Source: Heloderma charlesbogerti
Lineage: Eukaryota > Chordata > Lepidosauria > Squamata > Helodermatidae
DNA: 64,000 nt
NCBI GenBank assembly: GCA_026122225.1
Contig: JANEZZ010002675.1
Coordinates: 310,001-374,000, forward strand
Reading direction: 5' to 3'
In this document: positions 44,746 through 55,695 of the stretch, one piece after another
Layout of the letters: each line of letters starts with the position of its first letter
Numbering within the stretch: the stretch's first letter is position 1
The notes under the pieces: model-generated
The model's database searches: none
Told to the model about the DNA's origin: nothing
Seen by the model: only the letters and a program-made list of their open reading frames with translations
Made by a program: the position numbers and the translations under genes

Positions 44746-45079
44746 ACATCCAGCCCTTTGTTTGTTCTGGTAAATATTTTGCATCTATATGATGTTTCAG
44801 AGCAGTTACTGAACGAATTTGAAGGCATTGCTATGCATTAAAGTCTCCAGGATAATCCCCTTTCCTGGCACTTGTTTGCCTTCCTCCTACCACAGTTCCT
44901 GTGCCTCCAGTTGGTACTTTAACTCAGCACCAAACTGAACTATAACAAGTCTGTAGTATTAGAATGTATGAAGAAAAGAGATAGTAGCGGCATTCAGATG
45001 TCACTTAGGCATCCCCTTCCCCCTCCTGCTCCAGTGTGGCACAAGGAGGAGTTCAGAAGCTTTCACTTCCATTTTTAAT

Positions 45080-45245
45080 TAGCCACAGCTTCATGTTTCA
45101 TCTGAATCTGGCCAAACTGTGGTTAATTTTAACCCTGGCTTGTTGAAACCAGTCAACTTCAAACCATGAAGTTGGCTTGTTTCAACAAACCATAGTTAAG
45201 ATTAACCACAGTTCAGGGTTTAGATATAATGCTAAACTGCAGTTA
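45080..45245. mobile_element. Palindromic MITE
   Basis: 46-base arms at 45115-45160 and 45168-45213 pair with about 6 mismatches around a 7-base loop (AAACCAT). The outer ends (CTGTGGTTAAT / ATTAACCACAG) and a weaker match beyond each arm (TTTCATCTGAATCTGG against the reverse of the right flank) suggest longer terminal repeats. Non-coding. Confidence 0.65.
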
Positions 45246-45831
45246 ATAAACATGGAAGCAAAAGCTTCAGATCGCTTCCTCATGGCCAGAGGAGGGAGAA
45301 TCCTGAGCCTGAGATCATTGTTAAATATAAACACAGCCAAAGCCACGCTCATGAATATAAGAACGCTAGTAAAATTTCTCTTTCCTGATTTAGTATTCAG
45401 GACACACAAGCTTGCTACATGGCTTTCTTCTCATTTTTCTGAAATGCTGTGAGAATAAAAACACTGCTGAACTTTTATTTTCTTATCTCATCTGTTCCAC
45501 TAATAATGAATTCTTTTAAATTAATTATTTCTCCAATTCTGAGATATGCCAGTGTGCTCTTTTGGTGGTAAAAGTCACGATAATCTTAATACGCTTCAAA
45601 TCACTTAGTGGATGAAATGAAAATTCTTTTTACAGATGGAGCTTGATTTTTCTATTTAAAATGCTTTGAAATTTCCAGTTTGGAATGATGTTGCTTATTC
45701 CATCTCCCTTCCTTCTCTGACATGAGATTGATAGGAAAGCAGAGCAGGGCTTTTCTCTGTACCCACTTTTCAGAATACTCTACATAGGGGAGATTTGCCA
45801 AGAGTCATCTTTCTTCCTTCCCTCCCAGTTA
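45246..45831. other. No gene recognised
   Basis: Plain DNA; mirrored short frames at 45177-45452 are not supported. Confidence 0.45.
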
Positions 45832-46393
45832 CAGAATCATAGAATCATAGAACAGTAGGGTTGGAAGGGGCCTACAAGTCAGAGCATCCCCGACAGATGG
45901 CTGTCCAGCCTCATCTTGAATGCCTCCAGGTAATTGGTTCCATTGTCATATTGCTCTAACAGTCAGGAAGTTTTTCCTGATGTTCAGCTGGAATCTGGCT
46001 TCCTGTAACTTGAGGCCTTTATTCCGTGTCCTGCATTCTGAGATGATGGAGAAGACATCCTGGCCTTCCTCTCTGTGACAGCCTTTCAAATACTTGAAGA
46101 GCGCTATCATATCTCCCCTCAGTCTTCTCTTCTCAAGGCTAAACATGCCCAGTTCTTTCAGTGTCTCTTCATAGGGCGTTGTTTCCAGTCCCCTGATCAT
46201 CTATGTTGCCCTCCTCTGAACCCTCTCCAGTTTGTCTGTATCCTTCTTAAAGTGCGGTGCCCAGAACCAGACACAGTATTCTAGATGAGGCCTAACCAGT
46301 GCTGAGTAGAGGGAAACTAGTACTTCCCGGGATTTGGAAGCTATGCTTCTATTAATGCAGCTCAAAAGAGCATTTGCCTTTTTTGCAGCCACA
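45832..46393 (-). mobile_element. CR1 LINE 3' end, 5'-truncated, minus strand
   Basis: From 46393 downward: [40 protein letters not shown], a stop at 46201-46203 where a Lys/Arg codon is expected, MIRGLETTPYEETLKELGMF and EARFQLNIRKNFLTVRAI. The 3' end (45832-45870) has tandem ATTCTATG octamers. Compared with the copies at 54-55 kb, about 40 bases of 3' UTR (the GGGGGTTGGACTCGATGG block) are deleted. Confidence 0.88.
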
Positions 46394-46399
46394 TCACAT

Positions 46400-46588
46400 T
46401 GTTGGCTCCGTTCGGTTGATTTCTACTGCTGTTTACGAACCTTTTCATGTTATGTAGTGTTTTAAATATGCTTACTTGTTTTTATTATGTATTTGTATCT
46501 TTCTATGTAAGTCACCTTGAGTTTTTCTGTAGAAATGTGGTTACTACAACAACAACAACAACAATAATAATAGTTAATAATAATAAAC
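46400..46588 (+). mobile_element. L2-group LINE 3' tail ending in (AAC)n(AAT)n
   Basis: GTATTTGTATCTTTCTATG, GTCACCTTGAG and TAGAAATGTGGTTACTAC followed by (AAC)n(AAT)n at 46547-46588 resemble L2-type termini. No coding part. Confidence 0.4.
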
Positions 46589-46759
46589 ATCATCTCCTTA
46601 TTTCTCAACCTAGGGCCTCTCTACTATATTTCCCAATGGCACTCAACAATTGCTGATTTATCTTCTGTACACTAACAAATGATTTTGATGTCTTGTAATG
46701 TTTGTAATTTTCTCACAAGGGTGGTGAGTCATCATGTAGACAATATACAGTTTTCTATA

Positions 46760-46990
46760 GCCCCATTCATCTGTTCCCTCTGCACATAGGGCTAATATGT
46801 GGAGGATGAAGCAGTGTGGCCATGGACCTCACATCAGAAGCCTGTACAAAATGGCACCTGTGTGTGAGCAGCTGCTTGCACCTCAGCATTCCAAGTGATT
46901 TGTACCCATGCATAATAGTTGTTTCTGATCATCAAAGCATTGGTGAGAACCCTACCTCCCGCCACAGAGGTTGTATCCTCTGTCTGGTAG
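46760..46990. repeat. Possible dispersed repeat, shared with 41400-42010
   Basis: Shares the ATAGGGCTAA..TGTGGAGG..TGAA block with the copy near 41.8 kb. Limits unknown. Confidence 0.3.
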
Positions 46991-48423
46991 GATAGCATTT
47001 TGTATGAGCCCGCTCGCTAATTGACATCAAGTCAGTTGGTCCTGCTGCCTGTGCCATCTATGGGGACATTTATTTGTCTAGGAGTTGAGCCTTTTTGGCA
47101 AAGCTGCAAGACCTCCCAGAACAGGTAAGGAAAGCTTAACCTCTTCTATGCTTTTGCAAGGGTTGTAAAGCTTGTGTAGTATCATAACTTTTGTTTCATG
47201 TATCATAATGTCATGGTTTTAAATATTCTATTTTGTTGGAGGCAGTTGATGTACACCACTTTCTGCCTCATCAAAATAGTGGATTAAAGAGAAAAAAAAA
47301 GTTATCACCAAGGAAATGCTTTTTATGAGATTGTTGATGCCCTCCTGTCCTGAACCCGTTTTCTGCTACAGCACAGGAGCTGTTGGCATAGGAGTGGGGC
47401 TTCAGTAAGATGTCCCTAAAGACCTCCTTTAGTCACCTGTTTCATCTCCGCCCTTTTGTCCCCCGAGGAACTAACTTGTTCCTAGAGTCAGGAATTCTTT
47501 GCATCAAAATGCACACCAGAAAAAGCATCCACTCAGCAGGAAGCTCCTGCTTTTGTTTGTTTGTTTGTTTCTGTTTAAGCATTTCTGGCAGCTCAGACAT
47601 AGTGATCACTGTGTCAGTGTAAGACAGAGGAATAGTGGTGGTGTTTCACATTTGGAGAAATTTATAATGCTGGTGGTGCGGCAAGCACAAGGCAATAAAT
47701 AACTGGTTATATTTTGGAGGATTTGGAAGCTTCAGTGGATGGTGGGGTGGGAGGATTACATGTGTGTGTGTGAGGGACGGATTCTGTTTGTGTGGGCATT
47801 GGCAGATAAGAGGCTGCGGTTAAGGAGATATTTCAGGATAGATCTGTCATATCTTTTAATCCATGCCTGGGTAGGAATCCAAAAAATGCTGCAGGAAGAC
47901 TTTTACTATTAAGATGACCCAGCCAGTGAATTTTATCTTTCAAAATAAGATGGAGGCAGAAATGTGAGTATATTCTGTGATAGTGCAAAATTAGGTACAG
48001 AATCCAGCTTTCACTTTACCCATGTTGCAGCAAAGACATGCTGGATGGGGCTAAACAGTGCTGTGTGAAAACTCAGAAGGTTGGTTGCTTAAGATTTCAG
48101 GGGTAGTGGGGTGGTGCCATTCAGCTCCCTGGCTAGCTTCTTGCCTCTACCTACCCATGATATTAGTAAAAACCTACTCCACGATGCTGCCCATCCATGC
48201 TACCAGCAAGAAGAAATTATGCAAAATAAATAAAAGTATATGCATTTTTCTAAATGTATGTCGATACAGGTTGCTCAGCTCAGCTTTTCTTTAGTTCAGG
48301 CAAAATGACACACCATTTTGACTAGAGTACACACAGTGCTGGATGAAGCTCTACATCACTCAAGAGTTGCCTGTCTCACCTATGGGAAAATGCCTTCCCG
48401 GCCATGAACATGGCATTCACTTC
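46991..48423. other. No gene recognised
   Basis: Contains a (TTTG)n patch near 47552-47570 and a (TG)n patch near 47760-47773. No supported coding frame. Confidence 0.45.
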
Positions 48424-48997
48424 GGCTGCAATCCTATAGTCCCTGGGGGGCGGTGTCGGTGTCCATGAGCCATAGGATATGTTGGATGACCCTCTCCAAA
48501 GCACAGAGAAAGGTCCATCCTCAGATCTCAGAAGCCTCTTCTGTGAGGCTGCAGAAAGATTCACAGCCAGTTCTCCGATATCAGAGTTCTGGTGTCAGAG
48601 TGGGCAAAAAAAGAGGTGTGGTGTACTGGGCTGGCCCAAGACATTTTGCTGTCTGAGGCAAAGACATCATGGTGCCCCCATTCCATGTACAGAAGCCAAC
48701 TGGACTGGACGTTGTCTTACAGAGTGGCATACATAGCTCTGTCCTTCAACACCTTGCCATCATTATCTCCTCCAGCAGTTGCTATCTGGTCCAGCCTTAG
48801 TTCCAGGGGCATGCTAGGAGAGTCTGGAGATCCGCAGGATCCAAAGCCCTCTTGTTCCCCCAACACTCCCTGGAACAGAGGGGAAAATATGCCAGGCATG
48901 GAGCTGGTGTAGTTTATTTCTATTAGGGCATTGCTGGCTGGGGCATGCCGGGGGTTGTAGGCCTTTTCTCTGTCTAAACATGCATAGGATTGCACCC
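48424..48997. repeat. Composite GC-rich repeat with GCAATCC / GGATTGC ends (copy D)
   Basis: The left end GGCTGCAATCCTATAG and right end GCATAGGATTGCACCC are inverted. The block GAGTTCTGGTGTCAGAGTGG (48586-) recurs inverted at 59827-59846. GGGCTGGCCCAAGACATTTTG (48631-) is another frequent reptile repeat start and resembles 58937-58990. Probably two or more elements are merged here. The frames within are accidental. Confidence 0.5.
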
Positions 48998-50021
48998 TTA
49001 AACTATTAAAGAAAAAATCCCACGAGGGAAAGAGGGAGAAAAAGGAAAAATCCCCCCCCCTTCTGCTTTGCTGGGTCAAGCCCAGCAGGGCATAGGAAAA
49101 GGTAGTTCCTCTGCTTCCCTCTCCTGCCCAATAGAATAGCTCTGCCCAACTCTTGACTGTGATTTTCATCACTCCCCTTAGGCTACTTAGCTTCATCTCT
49201 CATTTCCTAGGTCCACTGTATAGAATATGAGCATTTAGCTGAGATCCTATTTTAATTTTATTAAGATTGAATTCCTATATGAATGAACTGGAAGATCTCC
49301 AAGGAATGGACTCCTTCTGACACATGAGAAAATAGCCTACCTCTTAAGCATCTGCTTCAAGAAGGCATGGCAGGATTAGCATTTTTCAGCTATAGCTTCC
49401 GGGATTAAATAATAGGGGAAAGTATTGTTATATTTGTGAGGAAAACTTCTAACTTGGTAGACATTAGCAACTAACTGAAGCAGTGACAGTTTCATCATGC
49501 AAATTTCTTTTGGAGCATGAGATGAATAACTATTGAGCTTTTTTTTTTTTTTACAGAATCAAAGTGTATCTCTGAAACAAGGATGACAAAAAATTAGAAA
49601 CTTATGAATGTTTATGGTTATAAAACAGATGGTAGTAAGGTGTGTGTGTGTGTGTGTGTGTGTTTAAAAAAACAACCATGAAACAGGTGAATCAGATTTG
49701 AGCTCACATCTTGAATCAATTCTGGTAAACCAAGAAAAACATTTTGGGAGGGAGAACATTTGTTCCTTTTTACTTTCCAGAAGTGGAAATGGTTTTAGCT
49801 GCAAGAATTTTGGAATCAGAAATAAAAGAACCTCAGCTCAAGTATCCTTCAGGAAGAAGATCATTCTGAACATAAGGTAACAGCAGATGTTATCCATGAG
49901 TTTGTATCGCTGTTTCCATGAACTAAAGTAGTTGCTAGGTTCATTCATTCCAACCATTCCTATAGACTGCCTTTTCATAAAGATCAAGGTAGTTAACAAA
50001 TCCATGTTTCAAGCTTTATAG
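48998..50021. other. No gene recognised
   Basis: AT-rich DNA with a C-run near 49052-49060 and a T-run at 49538-49553. Confidence 0.45.
49640..49663. repeat. (GT)n microsatellite
   Basis: About 12 tandem units. Confidence 0.95.
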
Positions 50022-50383
50022 CAGGGGTGCAGAACCTCTTTCAGCTCAAGAGCCAAATTCTATTTTGGAGAAGCTCTCAGGGGGCGTGTTCCAGTGGTGG
50101 CTGGGAACTGAGGGCAAAAGGGTGTGGGGCCACGATGCCCCAAATGCCAGCATATTGTAGCTTAGAGCTCTTCCTGCCAGTAACTAAGTCTTAGCAGAGC
50201 CATTTCAACCCTTTAGCATGGGGGAAAATGTGCAAAAGCCAGGAAACTACCAAGTGATTGATGGTTGGGGGAAAGGGGGTGGGGCCAGGGGAAGGGGGCA
50301 TGGTCACCTGGAAACCTCAGAGAGCTGGATTGGGACCCCTGGAGGGCTGGTTCTGGCCACAAGCCTGAGGTTCTGCATCTCTG
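50022..50383. mobile_element. hAT-like non-autonomous element with target duplication
   Basis: The left end is CAGGGGTGCAGAACCTC and the right end, reversed, is CAGAGATGCAGAACCTCAG. Flanking octamers CTTTATAG (50014-50021) and CTCTATAG (50384-50391) agree at 7 of 8 positions, the hAT signature. It is 362 bp with no transposase-like frame and a GC-rich centre. It needs an outside hAT transposase. Confidence 0.82.
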
Positions 50384-50954
50384 CTCTATAGTATAGTAGC
50401 AAAGGGTTTCAGCTGAGATGTGCCACGTTATCCACCAACTCACTACGTCCACACACTCATTACATGGCTTCCATCACTTTTCCAGAAGCATTGTTTTTTT
50501 AATATATGAAATCTGATACAAGTAAGACTCCCCCCCACCGAACACACACAAGTGGCATAATATTATAAATTAGTAATGAGAGGTGGAAAGAGTGTGAATG
50601 GTTAAACTGTTCTAAAAGCAGTGCTTGATAGGAAGCTGTTCTGCCTTGCCAGAATAATATATTAAGTATTGCACGCAAGATAAATGGCATAAATTACAAC
50701 ACAAATGTTATGTAGGGAGTGGACAATCAATAGGGTGTTGATGTTCCTGTGGCTGTGCACTGCTGTGATATTTATCAGAAATCTTTATAGAAATTGCTTA
50801 GCAGATATAGATATATATTTGTCTTGGCGCTCAGCGCTAATAGGGAAAAGAGATTGTGTACCGAGAGTGTCACAGTGTCTCTTGATGGAATAATGGCAGC
50901 CTGTGAGATTAATAGGTGCTTGCAATTTACTTGCCCCCATATGCAAGTAATACT
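50384..50954. other. No gene recognised
   Basis: Plain DNA between the hAT element and the CR1 cluster. Mirrored short frames at 50775-50996 are not supported. Confidence 0.4.
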
Positions 50955-51100
50955 TATCATGGAATTTGCTGCCACGAGAGGTAGTGGTGGCCACACTTAG
51001 ATGGCTTTAAAGGAGCTTGGAGAAAGTCATAAAGCATTGGTCCACAAATGGCTGTTGTAGGCCTCATAATTAAAGGAAATGTTCAGATGTAGTATGTCAG
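50955..51100 (+). mobile_element. CR1-group LINE fragment, 31 kb subfamily
   Basis: The plus strand gives WNLLPREVVVATLRWL followed by a degraded tail. This corresponds to KLWNSLPQDVVMATHLDG of the CR1 at 31397-32050. It lies immediately upstream of the large CR1. Confidence 0.55.
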
Positions 51101-51139
51101 GGCTTTAAACTGAATCCTACGGGGAAGGGAGATGTAAAG

Positions 51140-51847
51140 TTGGGGGTAACAATGGACGAAGGCTTGTGCACCACAGCGGAGAGAACAGCTCGAACAGCAC
51201 CCAATAATAGGCTTCAGACACATGTAGGAAGAAAGTCAGACAATGAAGCACATGGTCTTCGATGTCTATATACTAATGCCCAGAGTATGGGAAACAAACA
51301 GAACGAACTCGAACTCTTAATACAGGAGGGAAATTATGACTTGGTAGGTGTAACTGAGACTTGGTGGGATGACTCTCATGACTGGAATACAGCAATTGAA
51401 GGATATAACTTGTTCAAAAAGAACAGGAGGAACAGAAAGGGAGGTGGAGTTGCACTATATGCTAAAAATACATATCTCTGCACAGAAATACAGGAGGATG
51501 AGCTTGGTAGCCCCATTGAGAGCATCTGGGTTAAAATAAACAGAGCAAAGAATAAAAGGAACATGGTGGTCGGAGTCTACTACCGGCCACCCAATCAAGG
51601 AGAAGACAAAGATGAAACTTTTGAAAAGCAAATAGCCAATGTTTCAAGGACGCATGATGTAGTAGTGATGGGGGACTTCAATTTCCCCGATATTTGTTGG
51701 GAGACAAATTCTGCAAAACATGGCCCCTTCAGGAAATTCCCGACTTTTGTGGCGGATAACTTCCTCCTACAGAAAGTAGAGGAAGGAACTAGAGGATTGG
51801 CTACCTTTGACTTGATCCTAACAAACAGAGATGACTTAAGGGGGTAA
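51140..51847 (+). pseudogene. CR1 ORF2 endonuclease domain
   Basis: 235 residues with the APE-family order: [19 protein letters not shown] (first Asn), [12 protein letters not shown] (catalytic Glu), [28 protein letters not shown] (Asp and Asn) and [14 protein letters not shown] one-base slip at the end throws the frame. In the continuing frame the last catalytic motif, normally Ser-Asp-His, reads Ser-Asn-His (codons AGC AAC CAT near 51877), so the nuclease would probably be impaired even without the frameshift. Confidence 0.9.
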
Positions 51848-53873
51848 AGTAGCAGTTACGGCAACTCTGGGGGAAAGCAACCATGTTATACTTGAGTTCT
51901 TGGTTCTAAAGGAAGCAAAAGCTGAGTGTAGCCAAACACTTACCCTGGATTTTAGGAAAGCCAATTTTAATAAACTCAGAACAATGATAAGTAAGATTCC
52001 ATGGCAAGTGACTTTAATGAGAAAAGGAGTCCAAGATGGGTGGGAGTTTTTAAAAAAGGAAATTCTAAAGGCACAATTACAAACAATTCCAACAAGACAA
52101 AAAGGCAGAAGACAACAGAAGAAGCCAGTGTGGCTTCAGAAGAAGCTTAGAGATGACCTGAAAACAAAAAAGCACACATATAGGAAGTGGAAGGAAGGCC
52201 AAGCAACAAAGGAAGAGTACAGGCAGTTGGCACAGAATTGCAGGGATGGTGTCAGGAAGGCTAAAGCTGAGAACAAGCTGAGGTTAGCAAGGGATGCTAA
52301 AAGCAACAAAAAGGCTTTCTTCAGATAGATGCATAGTAAAAGACAGAGGAAAGAAATGGTGGTTCAGCTATTAAATAAGGATGACAAAATGATAACAGAT
52401 GACAAAGAAAAGGCAGAAGGGCTCAATTCCTACTTTGGATCAATCTTCTCCCGGAAGAGGTTCTATGAGCCCCCTGGCAAAGGCAAAGTACAGGCCAAAG
52501 GGGCAGGATGGCAGCTAGAGATAGATAGCCATATGGTCAAGGAACACCTAATGACTTTGGATGAGTTCAAATCTCCAGGGCCAGATGAACTGCATCCTAG
52601 AGTAATAAAGGAACTGGCAGAAGAACTCTCAGAACCGCTGTCTATTCTCTTTGAGAAATCATGGAGGATGGGGGAAGTGCCAGATGACTGGAGGAGGGCT
52701 AATGTTGTCCCTATCTTCAAAAAGGGTAAAAAGGCAGAATCTAGGAACTACAGACCAGTCAGTCTGACATCAATCCCTGGGAGAATTGTGGAGCAGATGA
52801 TAAAGCAATCTATCTGGAAGCACCTTGACAACAATGCCGTGATTACTCGAAGCCAACATGGATTTGTCAAAAACACGTCCTGCAAGACAAATCTCATCTC
52901 ATTTTTTGATCAAGTCACCTCCCTTGTAGACCGTGGGAATGCTGTAGACATCATATACCTCGACATCAGCAAAGCTTTCAACAAAGTGGCCCATGGTATC
53001 CTGATGAGCAAACTAGCTCAAAGTGGGCTAGATGAAACAACGATCCGGTGGATCCACAGTTGGCTACAGAATCGGACTCAAAGAGTGCTTATCAATGGCA
53101 CCTTCTCAAACTAGGGAGAGGTAATGAGTGGGGTACCGCAGGGCTCAGTCCTGGGCCCAGTGCTCTTCAACATTTTTGTTAATGACTTGGAGGAGGAGGT
53201 GCAGGGAATGCTGATCAAATTTGCAGATGACACAAAATTGGGCAGGATAGCTAATAATTTGGAAGATAGAAACAAAATTCAAAGTGATCTGGATAGACTG
53301 GAGTGCTGGGCAGAAAACAACAGAATGACATTTAATAGGGATAAATGCCAAGTTCTGCACCTACGAAAAAGAAAGCAAATGCACAGTTCCAAGATGGGGG
53401 ATACGTGGCTCAACAACACTACAAGCGAGAAAGATCTTGGAATTGTTGTCGATCACAAGCTGAATATGAGCCAACAATGTGACGTGGCTGCAAAAAAGGC
53501 CAATGCTATTTTGGGCTGCATTAATAGAAGCGTAGCTTCCAAATCCCAGGAAGCACTAGTTCCACTCTACTCAGCACTGTTTAGGCCTCATCTGGAGTAC
53601 TGTGTCCAGTTCTGGTCACCACACTTTAAAAAGGATGCAGACAAACTGGAGAGGGTTCAGAGGAAGGCAGCGAAGATGATCAGGGGACTGGAAACAAAGC
53701 CCTATGAAGAGAGACTGAAAGAATTGGGCATGTTTAGCCTTGAGAAGAGAAGACTGAGGGGAGATATGATAGCGCTCTTCGAGTACTTGAAAGGTTGTCA
53801 CAGGGAAGAAGGCCAGGCTCTCTTCTTGATCATCCCAGAGTGCAGGACACAGAATAATGGGCCCAAGTTATAG
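51848..53873 (+). pseudogene. CR1 ORF2 linker, reverse transcriptase and C-terminal block
   Basis: One continuous frame broken only by stops at 52326-52328 and 53112-53114; the latter is TAG where Trp is expected in FSNWGEV. RT motifs are FKSPGPDELHPRVIKELAEE, NYRPVSLTSIPGRIVE (motif 1-2), YLDISKAFNKVAHG (motif A with catalytic Asp kept), GVPQGSVLGPVLFNIFVND (motif B) and IKFADDTKLG (motif C, both Asp kept). The CR1 C-terminal block follows ([59 protein letters not shown]). The stop at 53871 replaces a Gln codon before EARFQLNIRKN. Confidence 0.9.
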
Positions 53874-54104
53874 GAAGCCAGATTCCAGCTGAACATCAGG
53901 AAAAACGTCCTGACTGTTAGAGCAATGCGACAATGGAACCAATGCCCTAGGGAGCTGGTGGGCTCTCCCACACTGGAGGCATTCAAGATGAGGCTGGACA
54001 GCCATCTGTCAGGGATGCTGTGACTTGGATTCCAGCATTGAGCAGGGGGTTGGACTCGATGGCCTTGTAGGCCCCTTCCAGCCCTGCTATTCTATGATTC
54101 TATG

Positions 54105-55276
54105 AACCTCCCTTGTGGACTGTGGGAATGCTGTGGACATAATATACTTCAACTTCAGCAAAGCTTTCGACAAAGTGCCCCATGATATCCGGATGAGCAA
54201 ATTAGCTCAAAGTGGGCTAGATGAAACAATGATCAGGTGGATCCACAGGTGGCTACAGGATCAGACTCAAAGAGTGCTTATCAATGGGATCTTCTCAAAC
54301 TGGGGAGAAGTAATGAGCAGGGTACCACAGGGCTCAGTCCTGGGCCCAGTACTCTTCAACATTTTTATTACCGGCTTGGATGGGGAGGTGCAGGGAATGC
54401 TGATCAGATTTGCAGATGACACAAAAGTGGGTGGGATAGTTAATGCGTTGGAAGACAGAAACAAAATTCAAAGTGATCTTGATAGACTGGAGTGCTGGGC
54501 AGAAAACAACAGAATGACATTTAATAGGGATAAATGCCAAGTTCTGCACGTAAGAAAAAGAAACCAAATGCACAGTTATAAGATGGGAGATACTTGGCTC
54601 AACAACACTACAAGCGAGAAAGATCTTGGAATTGTTGTTGATCACAAGCTGAATATGAGACAAAAATGTGATATGGCTTCAAAAAAGGCCAATGCTATTT
54701 TGGGCTGCATTAATAGAAGCGTAGCTTCCAAATCCCAGGAAGTACTAGTTCCCCTCTACTCAGCACTGGTTAGGCCTCATCTTGATTACTGTGTCTAGTT
54801 CTGGGCACCGCACTTTAAGAAGGATGCAGACAAACTGGAGAGGGTTCAGAGGAGGGCAATGAAGATGATCAGGGGACTGGAAACAAAGCCCTATGAAGAG
54901 AGACTGAAAGAACTGGGCATGAAGACTGAGGGGAGATATCATAGCGCTCTTCAAGTACTTGAAAGGTTGTCACAGAGAGGAAGGCCAGGATCTCTTCTTG
55001 GTCATCCCAGAGTGCAGGACATGGAATAATGGGCTCAAGTGACAGGAAGCCAGATTCCGGCTGAACATCAGGAAAACCGTACCGACTGTTAGAGCAATAC
55101 GACAATGGAACCAATTACCTAGGGAGGTAGTAGGCTCTCCCACACTGGAGGCATTCAAGACGAGGCTGGACAGCCATCTGTCGGGGATGCTCTCACTTGG
55201 ATTCCTGCATTGAGCAAGGGGTTGGACTCAATGGTCTTATAGGCCCCTTCCAACCCTACTATTCTATGATTCTATG
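54105..55276 (+). mobile_element. Second CR1 LINE, 5'-truncated, head to tail with the first
   Basis: Begins in the RT just before motif A (aligned to 52916 of the first copy) and ends in ATTCTATG octamers at about 55260-55276. It differs from the first copy at many positions, roughly a tenth by eye in the first 150 bases, so it is not a recent tandem duplicate. It starts with no spacer after the first copy's 3' end. Confidence 0.9.
54115..54798 (+). pseudogene. CR1 ORF2 RT fragment, second copy
   Basis: 227 residues. The motif A segment reads IIYFNFSKAFDKV, with Asn replacing the first, catalytic Asp. Motif B is RVPQGSVLGPVLFNIFITG and motif C is IRFADDTKVGG. It ends at a TAG (54796-54798) where Gln is expected in CVQFWAP. 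Downstream the frame is also disturbed by a deletion of about 17 bases near 54920 that removes part of MFSLEKRR. Not functional. Confidence 0.88.
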
Positions 55277-55279
55277 TCA

Positions 55280-55366
55280 GGCTTTCCCAACTTGGGGATG
55301 ATGCTGTCTGGGAAAGATGGGAGGTGCAGTCCCAACACATTGGGAAGGCACCAGGTTGGGGAAAGT
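55280..55366. mobile_element. hAT-like palindromic MITE, degenerate
   Basis: GCTTTCCCAACTTGGG (left) and CACCAGGTTGGGGAAAG (right) are inverted and related to the ends of 6071-6216. It lies a few bases after the second CR1. Confidence 0.55.
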
Positions 55367-55629
55367 ATGTCCCTGAATACTAGTATTTGGACCATGAACA
55401 ACATGGGACAGCTGCTGCCTTCATGCCCTGCTTCAGGGCTTCCCAGAAGTATCCAGTCAGCTACTGTTGGAAAGCATACACCAAAAGAGTGGGTAAAAAT
55501 CCATAGTCTCAAAATCTAGTCTGAAATCTTTGTATTTAGGAAAGCTGGATTTAGTTATTAGCCCTAGCTGAGGTTCCTTGAGTAGCATATTCTGACTTAT
55601 TCCTTGGTGGGGATATTGTTTAAAAAAAT

Positions 55630-55695
55630 AGAATAAGAAATATGAAGAGTCCTACTTTGATAGCCCAAAGCCCATCTAGCCCAGCATTCTGTTCC
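55630..55695 (-). mobile_element. CR1 3' end fragment (31 kb subfamily)
   Basis: CCCATCTAGCCCAGCATTCTG with AAGAAATATGAAGAGTCC upstream is the reverse complement of the terminus seen at 31397-31455. Confidence 0.65.

Larger units (their letters stand above)
51121..54104 (+). mobile_element. CR1 LINE, ORF2 nearly complete, inactivated
   Basis: The element starts at or just before the ORF2 start (ORF1 absent) and ends with GGGGGTTGGACTCGATGGCC and tandem ATTCTATG octamers at 54089-54104. It encodes, in order, an APE-type endonuclease, a basic linker, an RT and the C-terminal CR1 block. Lesions that I can see: one frameshift near 51845, in-frame stops at 52326, 53112 and 53871, and an Asp-to-Asn change in the SDH motif. 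The 3 kb length is short of a full CR1 (about 4.5 kb), so it is mildly 5'-truncated. Confidence 0.93.

Noticed and set aside
48717..49196. A 159-codon minus-strand frame
   Set aside because: It crosses the end of a GC-rich repeat and unique DNA, has no domain and has no splice or start context.
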